Assembly (NCBI GenBank): GCA_012931725.1
Contig: CM022944.1
Coordinates: 108,987,366-109,051,365 of the forward strand
Direction: 5' to 3'
From: Litsea cubeba
Taxonomy: Eukaryota > Streptophyta > Magnoliopsida > Laurales > Lauraceae
Length of the DNA: 64,000 nucleotides
The position numbers were made by a program, and so were the translations under genes. Shown piece after piece: positions 55,104 through 64,000 of the stretch. The notes under the pieces are model-generated. The model searched no databases. It saw only the letters and a program-made list of their open reading frames with translations, and was not told the DNA's origin. Position 1 is the stretch's first letter; the number at the start of each line of letters is the position of its first letter.

Positions 55104-56290
55104 GCATCCAACCAACTACCTTTCACTTAATTGAGTGCATCAGAGTACGTGCTGAATTCATTATTTAGCTTACTGAGTTGTTCACCAAACTCCTCTTCTG
55201 TGGATGAAGACGCCAACATATTCCAGCTCATAATAAACCTGTCCCATTTTTCTTTCGTTTCGAACAACTTCTTGCATCTCGCCAATACGTTTCTATTAAT
55301 GTGCCATTTGCATAATAAATGAGTAGCACCATGGAATATTCTGTTAATGGCGTTCGGGATAAATACTATCGCCAATAATAGAACGCAATACACCTAGTGC
55401 TCATGCATAATTTTCTTCACGTTCAGCATGAAGGTATGCAAAGCATACAGAAAAAGTCATGTCTGTGGATGTGACTCCAACAATCTCCAAAAGAGGCATG
55501 CGATAACAATTGGTCTTGTAAGTACAGTCCATTATCAAGACATGTGGAAATGCACGCAACAAATCTAAACTTTTTGGGTGCATCCAAATTAAGCCAGTTA
55601 CAATCTTGCTATCCTCACAATTCTTATGCCATTCAATGTAATCATGCTCTGCCAACTTACCAAGTAGTTGTTGCATCTGACTTCTTCCACCCCGCTCATT
55701 AACTTTATATCTGTAGCGTGCATTGTATATTGTCTTCATTGTGGTTACGTTTAATTCACTTCTTTGTTTCAACGTAACCAAAATTTCTTTTGGTCTAACC
55801 ATGCTCTTCGACATATCGACCAGCAACTTTGTTTCCTCCTCTAATAATCTTCCTGCAAATAAATGCCCTTCTAAATAGTCCGCGGCCGAATGGTTATGCA
55901 CACCACATATGACCTCCGACATCCAATCATCATTTGAGTCTAACTTTTTACCCTTTAGTGCGAAAGGACATCCACATTTCTTTGAACCGGTTTTTTTGAT
56001 CCTTTTTCGCTTTTGGCACTCTTCTTGTTTATATTGTCCACTTCTCTCGCAAGCAAGGAGTACTCTAGCTTTGACACCCACTCGAGCAGTATTTGAAACC
56101 TTTATCACAATGACAAATTCGTTTTTCCTTCCTACTCCACGAGCCCAACTGATCAACGAATCGCGACTGTAAAATATCTACAATAAATAAACAAATTTAA
56201 TACGAATTTAGTAATAAATAAATGTAATTTGAGTAATAAATTCACAGTTGGTCTTACCTCTTGAGTTATAAACTCACTGGTATAATCCAT
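55104..56290 (-). pseudogene. MULE transposase (MuDR/FAR1-like), decayed
   Basis: Exon 1 is 56290-56258 (MDYTSEFITQE); an intron with GT-AG ends at 56178. Exon 2 starts at 56177 with IFYSRDSLISWARGVGRKNE. A FAR1-type DNA-binding zinc region follows (GCPFALKGKKLDSNDDW, EVICGVHNHSAADYLEGHLF). The transposase domain has HVLIMDCTYKTNCYRMPLLE, whose Asp is the likely first catalytic residue. A TGA replaces Trp after ENYA near 55401 and the frame shifts. About 100 residues expected to hold the second Asp are deleted before FHGATHLLCKWHINRNVLAR. A TAA follows YSDALN at about 55127. The C-terminal part with the catalytic Glu and SWIM zinc finger is absent where the PMD pseudogene meets it. Confidence 0.9.
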
Positions 56291-56354
56291 GACAAAGTCC
56301 AATCCAACCTGACTTTCTTGCGTAGAGACCTACATAATGTATAAATTAATACAC

Positions 56355-56545
56355 TGTCCGGATATTTACTTCCGAACATATATACTATATGTACGGACTT
56401 TCAGGACCGAACATATACTATATGTTCGGAAGTACAAGACCGAGCATATACTATATATTCGGATGTATATGTCCGAACATATGTCATATATTCAGTCTTG
56501 TACTTCCGAACATATGGTATATGTTCGGTTCTGAAATACCGTACA
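56355..56545. repeat. Right subterminal array: 6 palindromes at 33-bp period
   Basis: Units start at 56355, 56390, 56423, 56456, 56489 and 56522, all 9-base arm, 6-nt loop, 9-base arm. Spacers are AT-rich, typically TATACTATA. Arms are TGTTCGGAA/GACCGAGCA-type with one to three mismatches. The array ends 493 bp from the right terminus and lies just upstream (minus strand) of the transposase start. A small frame across it encodes an 11-residue repeat that only reflects the 33-bp period. Confidence 0.93.
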
Positions 56546-57721
56546 TATCGGGAGGTTGCAAGTTTCAGGCGAGAAAAAGATTAACAAAATATACAAAAAT
56601 GAAAAAAAAATAAAAATGAAACATACATTTCCACTACTGCTTTGATTAAAAGGCACCATTTGATTGTTATTTTCTTCCATCTCTTCCTGCATTGCACAAT
56701 CAAATGGAGGAATGTGAATGAAAGATGAGTTGCCTAAGGAAAATGAAGGAAGTGGAGAGTGAGATAGGCTGCCTAGCAAAAGAAAATGCAAAAATGTGAG
56801 TGAAGATGAGTTGCCCAAAGAAGATGGAGGAAGTGGAGAGTGAGAAGTGGAGAGTGAGGTGGGAGAAGCTCTTTAGGGAAGAAGAATGGAGATTGTGTGT
56901 GAAAAGAAATTTTGATTTGAGTTTTTGTGGGATAATGGCTATTTTAATCATTTCATAAAGGGGTAAAAATGTAATAAGAAAAAATAAAAAATCTTTGTGT
57001 TTGAAAAGAAAAATTTTTGTGCGCCAATTGCAGCACTCAAAAAAAAATTATTTCATTTTACAATTAGTTTCTCCTTACTTATTAATGATACAATTGCATT
57101 ACAATTCCAATACATAGCAGATTGAATTAATTTATCAAACCGTTTCAACTTGGTTAGCATGGGCTGCAATAGTGATTTTTGAATGCATACTCAGTTATGG
57201 TCAGTCAATCAAGTGAGACCTATATCTAGCCTGTTATCTGATTTGGACATATTGTTTTGTCAACATGAAGATGTGATTCATTAGACTGACTATAGATCCA
57301 TGCGTTTTTCTGCTGCTAAAACCAATGGTGGCATTGCCTCTTAAGGACAAAACTATGTGTAGGCATTTTTCGAGCACTAAATGTTTTGGTGAACTTTTCA
57401 TTTCCTTTTTAAACTCTTAGTGACAAAATTATCTTGCAATGACAAGGCACGGTCATGTTGAACTAGAAAACGGCTCGTAATGAAAAACTCGGGAAAATCT
57501 AGTGGTAAGGGCGTCCCGTCTCACATGCTTGCTCGGGAATGATTTAGAGGATTGATCTTAAACTCACTACCACCTTTAATCTATGATTTTTACTCCTTTT
57601 AATGCCTGTTTGGGTAATTTTACTTGTAGGGGTTTAGAGATTCTTCTTGGGAGTTAGATATTGTATGAACTGCAGAAGAGGAAGATCACAGGTGGGCCCT
57701 ATTAAGTTGAGCCTCTCAATA

Positions 57722-58091
57722 TAGGGATGTAAATGGTTCTTCGATTATCCGAAGGTTCCGACCCGTTAAAAACCGGATTTGAGTTCTTATTTAGGCCCCG
57801 ATAAGTCAATGGATCTGGGTCCGGTTCCACCTTGGTTCGGACCCATGGACCCAAGACCCAACATTTTACCTCAATTTTTTAAAGTTTCTTCTAAAAATCA
57901 TATATATATTTAATATCATTCTCTACCTAGTCCCGGACCCGGATCCGGACCCGGACCCGGACGATATATGATTCCGGTTCTGGAGCCAAGAAACCGGTTG
58001 CAATTCCGGATCCAGATCTGATTCCATCTTTTCCTTAACGGTTCTAGGTCCATTGTAGATCCGGACCAAAATCGACTTGTTTACAACCATA
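57722..58091. mobile_element. hAT-type MITE upstream of PPR copy 2
   Basis: Starts TAGGGATGTAAATGG and ends TTTACAACCATA. The flanking octamers TCTCAATA (57714-57721) and TCTCATTA (58092-58099) differ at one base. Orthologous to the element at 39873-40241. Confidence 0.82.
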
Positions 58092-58420
58092 TCTCATTAG
58101 CACTATTCTTTTCTCAATACATTGGCATTTTCACTTTTAGTAGGATATATAGCAAAGAATATATAGTCAGTGATATTTTTCTAAAGTGAATTGTTAGTTT
58201 AAAATAAATAAAACAAATCAGGTTCAACACCAACAACAACTCCTAATCAAAAGTCATTACATACCCACGAAAACCAAATTTGATATCCACTACTTGCACT
58301 CGATGATTTTGGTAGGAATGGTTTAAGTAAAAGAAACTCAGAGATCAAACAAAACTCTCTCATCCAGAAGAGCTTTTCAAAACACTCTCTACTCGTGGAG
58401 GGAAAGAATGAAACGATGAC

Positions 58421-60526
58421 ATGACAAACCCCACTGGATCTAAATCCACGTCTCAAGTGGGCCCCACCTTCCCATCCATCATCACGACCCCAGAAATGCG
58501 GGCCGGATCTCTCATCAACGGCTCTGATTGCGCTCTCCTTCTCGACGCCTACACCAAGTCCCGATCCCTAACAAAGGGCAAGCAGCTCCATGCCTACATG
58601 ATCACCACCGGCCTCTTCCTCTCCCTCTCCCTCTCCGCCACCCAAACCCGCCTCCCCTCCAAGCTCGCCGCCATGTACGCCATCTCCGGCGACCCAAACC
58701 ACGCTCGCCTCGTCTTCGACCGGACCACCCCAAAATCCACCTTCGTCTGGAACGCCATGATTCGAGGATACGCTCAAAACGGCCTGTCCGAAGACGCACT
58801 CCACCTGTTCGACGAAATGATGTCCTCCAAACACCGCCCTGATAGCTTCTCCTTCACTTGCTCTCTCAAGGCTTGTGGCGATTTGGGGTGGTTGAAAATG
58901 GGCCTGGAGATTCATTGCCAAGTTTTTTCTAGCGGGTTTGGAGAGGATGCATATGTGCAGAATTCTCTGATCGCTATGTATATGAGCTGTGGGGCGGTGG
59001 AGAATGCTCGAAAGGTGTTTGATAGAATGCCTGAGAGGACTACTGTCTCGTGGAACACTATGGTTTCTGGATTTGTGCGGAATGGGCGTGCTGAGGAAGC
59101 TTTGGAGGTTTTTGACCGGATGAGAGATGCTGGGGTGGAAGTGGATTCTGCCACCGTGGTGAGTGTGCTGCCTGCTTGCGCTCAGGTGAAGGACTTGCGG
59201 AGAGGGAGGGAAATTCATCAGCTGGTTGATGAGAAGGGGTTTGGAAGCAGAATTGCTGTGAGGAACTCTTTGGTGGATATGTACGCTAAATGCGGTGCAT
59301 TTGAGGATGCACGGAATGTGTTCGAAGAGATGGGTGAGAGAGATGTGGTCTCATGGACAGCATTAATTGGAGGGTTCGTCTTGAATGGGTGTGCTGTAGA
59401 GGCATTGAGACTTTCTCATCAGATGCAGTTGTTGGGGATGAGGCCCAACTCGGTGACCTTGGCGGGGCTTCTTTCTGCCTGTGCAAGTTTGTCGTCTCTG
59501 AAGCATGGAAAGTGCATACATGGATCGGCCGTTAGACATGGATTTGAATCTGGTGTTGTTGTTAAGACGGCTCTGATCGATATGTATGCAAAATGTGGTT
59601 GTCTGGATCTCGGATACCAACTTGTTATGATGGGTGATAGAAGAAGAGCAGCCCCTTGGAATGCACTTATATCAGGGCACACTTGGAATGGGCAAGCTGG
59701 AGAAGCTATAGTACTTTTTAAACAAATGCAGTTGGAAGAAGTACATCCTGATGGAGCAACTATGATTTGTCTTCTTCCTGCTTATGCTGAACTAGCTGAT
59801 TTGCAGCAGGCAATGAACATACACTGTTATTTGATCAGGACTGGATTCCAAAAATCGGTTGAAATTACAACAGGCCTGATTGATGTATACTCAAAGAGCG
59901 GGAATCTAGATTCTGCTCGTGACCTCTTTGATAGACTACACGAAAAGGACATTGTATCCTGGAGTGCTATAATAGCTGGATACGGTATGCATGGGCATGG
60001 TAGAGATGCCATTTTTCTGTTCAACTGGATGCTGCAGAGTGGAGTGAAACCAAACTTGGTCACTTATACCTCCATCTTGTATGCTTGCAGCCATGCTGGC
60101 TTAGTGGATGAAGGATTGCACTTCTTTAACAGCATGGTTAAGGATTATCAAATGAAACCATATGTTGACCATTATGCTTGTATTGTTGACCTTCTTGGTC
60201 GTGCAGGTCAGCTCAAGGAAGCATATGAACTGATAAAGACAATGCCGTTTGAGCCCAATCATGCCGTGTGGGGTGCATTACTTGGTGCGTGTGTGGTACA
60301 TGAAAATGTTTCGCTGGGAGAGGTGGCTGCTGGTCATCTTTTTAAACTAGAGCCTGATAACACAGGAAATTACGTCTTGCTAGCAAATATGTATGCTGCT
60401 GTGGGAAGGTGGAAAGATGTTGAGATGGTGAGAAGCATGATGAATGAAAGAGGATTGAGAAAAACACCCGGGTGCAGTACCATTGATGTCAGGAATAAGG
60501 CACACGCTTCCCTTGTAGCTATTTAA
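58421..60526 (+). CDS. PLS-class PPR protein, E subgroup (copy 2, intact)
   Basis: Intronless gene of 701 codons, closely similar to copy 1. Start: ATGACAAACCCC, with the same upstream context in both copies. A poorly conserved N-terminus (~1-40) precedes tandem PLS motifs, for example WNAMIRGYAQNGLSEDALHL, SWNTMVSGFVRNGRAEEALE and SWSAIIAGYGMHGHGRDAIF. One E motif lies at ~614-690 (HAVWGALLGACVVHENVSLG). It ends VRNKAHASLVAI without a DYW domain. E-type PLS proteins usually act in organellar RNA editing with a DYW partner supplied in trans; the target here is unknown. The single E motif makes this the more ancestral form. The 5' ~330 bp are GC-rich. The antisense frames over both PPR genes are shadows. 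Confidence 0.95.
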   Translation: MTNPTGSKSTSQVGPTFPSIITTPEMRAGSLINGSDCALLLDAYTKSRSLTKGKQLHAYMITTGLFLSLSLSATQTRLPSKLAAMYAISGDPNHARLVFDRTTPKSTFVWNAMIRGYAQNGLSEDALHLFDEMMSSKHRPDSFSFTCSLKACGDLGWLKMGLEIHCQVFSSGFGEDAYVQNSLIAMYMSCGAVENARKVFDRMPERTTVSWNTMVSGFVRNGRAEEALEVFDRMRDAGVEVDSATVVSVLPACAQVKDLRRGREIHQLVDEKGFGSRIAVRNSLVDMYAKCGAFEDARNVFEEMGERDVVSWTALIGGFVLNGCAVEALRLSHQMQLLGMRPNSVTLAGLLSACASLSSLKHGKCIHGSAVRHGFESGVVVKTALIDMYAKCGCLDLGYQLVMMGDRRRAAPWNALISGHTWNGQAGEAIVLFKQMQLEEVHPDGATMICLLPAYAELADLQQAMNIHCYLIRTGFQKSVEITTGLIDVYSKSGNLDSARDLFDRLHEKDIVSWSAIIAGYGMHGHGRDAIFLFNWMLQSGVKPNLVTYTSILYACSHAGLVDEGLHFFNSMVKDYQMKPYVDHYACIVDLLGRAGQLKEAYELIKTMPFEPNHAVWGALLGACVVHENVSLGEVAAGHLFKLEPDNTGNYVLLANMYAAVGRWKDVEMVRSMMNERGLRKTPGCSTIDVRNKAHASLVAI

Positions 60527-60632
60527 AACCAAGAAACGCATTAGACTATTAAAGGTCGTGATGCATTTTCAGCGTTGTAAAACAGTGACTCTACAATTAA
60601 GGGCATAACTAAGGGTGTGCACATGAGGAACT

Positions 60633-61040
60633 AACAAAGATTGCTGGATTCTTTTATCCACTGAATCAGCTATTTACATTGGGTGATATTTTCGAACACC
60701 TTTGGGTTTTCTGAGTGTTCCAAGAAAGATTGGGGGATCCTTCAAAGCTGGGGAAATCAAGCTTTCAAGAAAGGTAAAAGATATTTCGGAATAATGTTCA
60801 CAGTGGATTGCCTTGGAATGTTTTGTGGAACAGAACTAATCATATGTCAATCACTATGAAGCATCCCTAGCTGCTGGATGTCACTTAGGTATTGTAGCCA
60901 AGTTCTTCCAGTCTAGATCATGTTTATAGAGGTAAATGGTCTCCCATACTGGTTTTAGCAGAGAGAATCAAGGCATGCTAGTAGGACGGCACCATACTAA
61001 TGACAGAATTGGATGGAGTTTCGGCTTGGGAGTTCCAAAG
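60633..61040. other. Intergenic, nothing recognised
   Basis: Single-copy-looking DNA after the PPR duplication ends. Possibly part of the LINE remnant that follows, but no reverse transcriptase motif was seen. Confidence 0.4.
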
Positions 61041-61045
61041 GACTG

Positions 61046-61129
61046 TTCGAGCTAAATGTTGAAATCTCTGCAGTTGGAAATCCTAGACCATCAGGTATTG
61101 GAGGTGCTATGAGAGATACTAAAGGTTGA
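61046..61129 (+). pseudogene. LINE RNase H domain remnant
   Basis: The frame reads FELNVEISAVGNPRPSGIGG then AMRDTKG-stop. This resembles the start of the RNase H domain at the C-terminus of plant LINE polyproteins (typical LNVDGS...GNPGPAGIGG...RD). The first catalytic Asp position is Glu here, and a TGA follows. Only about 28 residues remain. Confidence 0.65.
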
Positions 61130-61239
61130 TCTGCTCTCAACATCCTTGGGTTAGTTTCGGGATGTGGATGCAAATAGCAGAGGTGTTTGGTAACGTATTT
61201 ATGCATACAGCAGTGGAAATTATATTTTGCCACTAAACG

Positions 61240-61760
61240 TATTTGTACAGCGACGAAAACATAAAGTTTTCCTTTCCCTCGTTTCTCACTTCTCTATAAC
61301 GCATCATCAAGACTTCCCCAAAACCTATCAAAACTCTAATCCTCTGTCTTTGTGTTCTCTCTTCCCCCAAAACCCTAATCGTTCGGTTGATTTGTGTTGG
61401 AGCTTCGAGCTTTGAGGTTTTTGTTTGGAACTTCAAGATCTTCCATACAAGAAGAAGAAGAAGGTATCTGATCGACATCTTTAAGCTTTCAGATCTGATC
61501 TACTTCCCTGCATTTTCGGATCTTCAATCTCCGTCTTTCCGGTCCTCTGCTTCTTTTACTTCAAGGATCTTCTAAACGGCTGTGATCTGAAAAAAGGATG
61601 GCAATCTTAGGGCTTTAGGAGGAGTTTGCTTCTGATCCTCTGCTTACGTTAGGGCTTATACAGCAGCAAGTCAATCGATCCTCGTGCATTGTAAAACGTC
61701 ATCTCATCTCCGTTTCTTTTAGATCCGATAAAGGAGCTGCAATTGGTGAGGTGATTTTCA
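61240..61760 (+). other. Possible 5' leader of a gene running out of the window
   Basis: C/T-rich sequence with CCCTAATCG, GATCTGATC and GAAGAAGAAGAAG|GTATCTGATC (a donor-like site near 61464) looks like a plant 5' UTR with an intron. No start codon with a supported coding exon was found up to 64000. The reading is tentative. Confidence 0.3.
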
Positions 61761-64000
61761 GGAAGATATCTTTCTATGTATTTGTTTCTCATCTTCTCAT
61801 CTTCATTCATCTATTTGTTCATCATTTCTCTATCTTTCTATGTATGTGTTTCTTTTTTGCAATTGTTTCAATCCAATTCGAAGCAGAGGGATTGATCTGT
61901 AGATAGTTATGAAATACCTAGGGTTCTTAATTATTGTTGCTTTCCATAAATCAATCTTATGATTGCTTCAAATTACATGTGTCTCAATTCCCGCGAGTGC
62001 AGATAAGCTCTACTGTACAGTAACTTGTCAAACTCTCCCAATGTTTAAATCATCTTCTCTTTTTTATATTACATCAAAGGACCGGAAACCTCCAATCAGG
62101 AATATGTCAGTGGCATTTTCCATTCACATTAAACATGGTCAACTGTATGGAGAGGGGACAAGATGTCCCAATGATTCGATTATTTATGTCAATAATCCAA
62201 ACATCAACGGAACAGAAAGGCACCCAAGTGGTATTTTTTGATGTTTCCCTACGTCGATAACCCACAAAAGAAAATTGCTCTGAGTTGTATATAAGACGAT
62301 AGATGGCACAATTTGAAAGTTGATCCTCATTTGCATTTAAGAAAATTATAGTATGATTTAAAAGTAGACATTGAACTTAAAACAGTTATACACTTCTACA
62401 GAACTGGCTGCTGCATTGTCTTGTATAATTTATTGGAAACTTTGTATAGATCTGATGTTATATATTACACCACCAGCCCATGTTCCAAAAGCTTCTTGTT
62501 TTCTAGTGTTGATAAATACCTTTGTCTCCATCCATTTGGAAGTAATTAGACAATGAATAGAGAACATAACGGGGGGACGATTCGCCTCATACACGTGGAG
62601 TGGTCTGTGTTTTGACTGTTGCAAGTCACAGCAAAGCATCCATTAAGATTTTAAATAGCTTTATCCATTAAGATTCATTGGAGTGAAATTTGGATAGGAA
62701 CAAAAACAAGAGATGATATTGACTTTTGATCACTTTAGAGGTCAGATTTGGGACCCATTGGAATTAGAGGGACTCATTTAGTTGTGTGGCTTTATTGGAT
62801 CATACTCCTTACAAGGAAAGGATGTTCATGGCTGGATTAGGTGTGCCTGAAGCTGGGCCAAGCCTGGCTCCTTTTGTTATCAGCGTAAGTATTTGAACCA
62901 TGATCCAACACATGGGTCTGAAAGTCAGGACCATACCCAGCACATTTGCAAGGTCAGATGTCTCTGGTATTGAGTTTCTAGTGGAGAAGGGCTCTCATTA
63001 CTCCATGTTTTCTTTCATGGAGTGTAATCCTTCTAATTTGATTGCTGATGCTTAGAGAATAAGATTTGTTCCTATTCCTTGCAGGCTTATTTGTTTAATT
63101 GGTATTGAGTTCCTAGGACTTCTATGCAATGGTTTCTTATTAAAGGGGAATTTCAAGGAATAAAGGTGGAGGAGCCATCAAATGTATCCTCATTTGATAG
63201 AATTTGATCACCCTTTCACTACCCTGCCAAATTAGAATTTAGGAAATTGGGGTCCATCTCCATCCATATCTCCACTTTTGATCCTTTACTCATCATCTCT
63301 AAGATACTTCTTTGTTTGGAGCCACTTTACCATGAATTCCTAGGAACCCAATGCAAAGTAGACAAATCTTTTATCATGTTGAATCAGTACTTTGAGCATA
63401 AGGGACTGGGGGTATCACTTGGATGTTGAATTTCCTGGTGCCTTTTGCTCTCATTCTTTCCATGCATCTGCATAAATGTTACAAATTAAGGTGTGATTAC
63501 ATGCTTGTTTCTTCTTTTTATTTCGTTTTTCCTTTGTAATCAGGTTTGGTTGTCTAAATATCTAAAACACAATAACTGATTGTATATTGATGTTTGTTTT
63601 TCCAAATCTTCTATCCTGTTCAGATCTTGTTTTCAGTTGTTATCTTTGGTTTTGGAGGAAATGCCAAAACAGCTAACTAATGACTGTACCTTCCCTTTGA
63701 AAATACATTTATCATTTTATCCTCTTTTAGCTTTCTTATGCATAGTAAACACCACTCAAATGAGTCCATCAAAATGCCAAAGATCCTTGCTTAATCTAAC
63801 AGTTTAAGATGTTGAGAAAAGTAGCTGGAACATGTATTATTTAATTTTACTTTTCAAGTCTAATCAAATGTCTTGTTTGTAACCTCATACCTTAGTTAGC
63901 ACTTGTCTTTTACTATTCATCGTATGAGAATAAGATTGACTTTGAGGTCATGAATCATGAGTCATCAAAATGGAATTCCTCATGATTTATATAATGTGTA
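61761..64000. other. No gene recognised to the window end
   Basis: AT-rich sequence. A 92-codon frame at 61963-62241 and others shorter than 80 codons show no family resemblance. It could be introns of a gene beginning near 61.3 kb or intergenic DNA. Confidence 0.4.

Larger units (their letters stand above)
52996..57038. mobile_element. MULE carrying transposase and plant-mobile-domain pseudogenes
   Basis: Terminal inverted repeats of about 35-40 bp: left GAGTACTGCTGTTGGCACAC, complement of right GAGTGCTGCAATTGGCGCAC. A 9-base A tract at each flank (52987-52995 and 57039-57047) fits a 9-bp MULE target duplication. The paralogous site in PPR copy 1 lacks this element. Inside are a plant mobile domain (PMD) pseudogene on the plus strand and a MULE transposase pseudogene on the minus strand, meeting near 55100. 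Palindrome arrays lie about 0.5 kb inside each end. Both genes are broken, so it is not autonomous now. Confidence 0.93.
52613..60632 (+). repeat. PPR segmental duplication, copy 2, main part
   Basis: Matches 38165-43112 from CATTCATTTTCTACTTAAAA onward, interrupted by the 4043-bp MULE. The 3' limit is after CATGAGGAACTAAC, where the copies diverge. Confidence 0.92.

Noticed and set aside
53496..56545. 33-bp-spaced palindromes as a CRISPR array
   Set aside because: The locus is plant nuclear DNA, the spacers are only 9 nt and similar to each other, and the arrays lie inside a transposon.
56337..56613. Reading frames with an 11-residue repeat (TEHILYVRKYK-like)
   Set aside because: The repeat follows automatically from the 33-bp period; different frames give different repeats and no start context or family supports a protein.

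Overview
The window is nuclear DNA from a flowering plant. The evidence is GT-AG introns, a seven-exon neprosin (DUF239) gene, intronless PLS-type pentatricopeptide repeat (PPR) genes, and a dense mix of plant transposons: Ty3/Gypsy Tat-type, MULE, hAT, CACTA, a LINE and a probable Helitron. The species cannot be named from the sequence. No rRNA gene, complete tRNA gene or CRISPR array was recognised.

Layout: 1-598 is the right end of a CACTA-like element plus flank, repeated at 36.2-36.9 kb. 599-7160 is neprosin copy 1, with only exons 5, 6 and part of 7. Its intron 6 carries a Pack-MULE-like element holding a PPR gene fragment, with a hAT MITE nested inside it. 7161-12964 is a 3'-truncated Ty3/Gypsy element on the minus strand, joined directly to neprosin exon 7. 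It is followed by a fragment of an ankyrin/PGG-domain gene. 13.4-17.3 kb holds MITEs and the upstream region of neprosin copy 2. 17372-24065 is neprosin copy 2, the only intact one (379 aa over seven exons). 24.2-37.7 kb is transposon-rich and includes a small MULE-like element and a 4.6 kb CACTA element. 37.7-43.1 kb is PPR copy 1. 43.2-46.7 kb is neprosin copy 3, a pseudogene. 47.2-60.6 kb is PPR copy 2, with about 4.9 kb of inserted DNA upstream and a 4.04 kb MULE in its 5' flank. 60.6-64 kb holds a LINE RNase H remnant and a 5'-leader-like stretch.

The three neprosin and two PPR copies come from local segmental duplication. Several insertions can be polarised because a paralogous empty site lies in the same window.

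The most unusual structure is the MULE at 52996-57038. It carries a decayed plant-mobile-domain gene convergent with a decayed transposase. About 0.5 kb inside each end lies an array of short palindromes at a 33-bp period (9-bp arm, 6-nt loop, 9-nt spacer), five units on the left and six on the right, placed almost symmetrically. Other notable points: ACGACGTCGT sites at a 53-bp period in the Pack-MULE; one GGGCGCCC-rich repeat in both gag and pol of the Gypsy element; a neprosin that appears to lack the expected catalytic glutamates; and a 225-bp in-frame duplication of the E motif in PPR copy 1.
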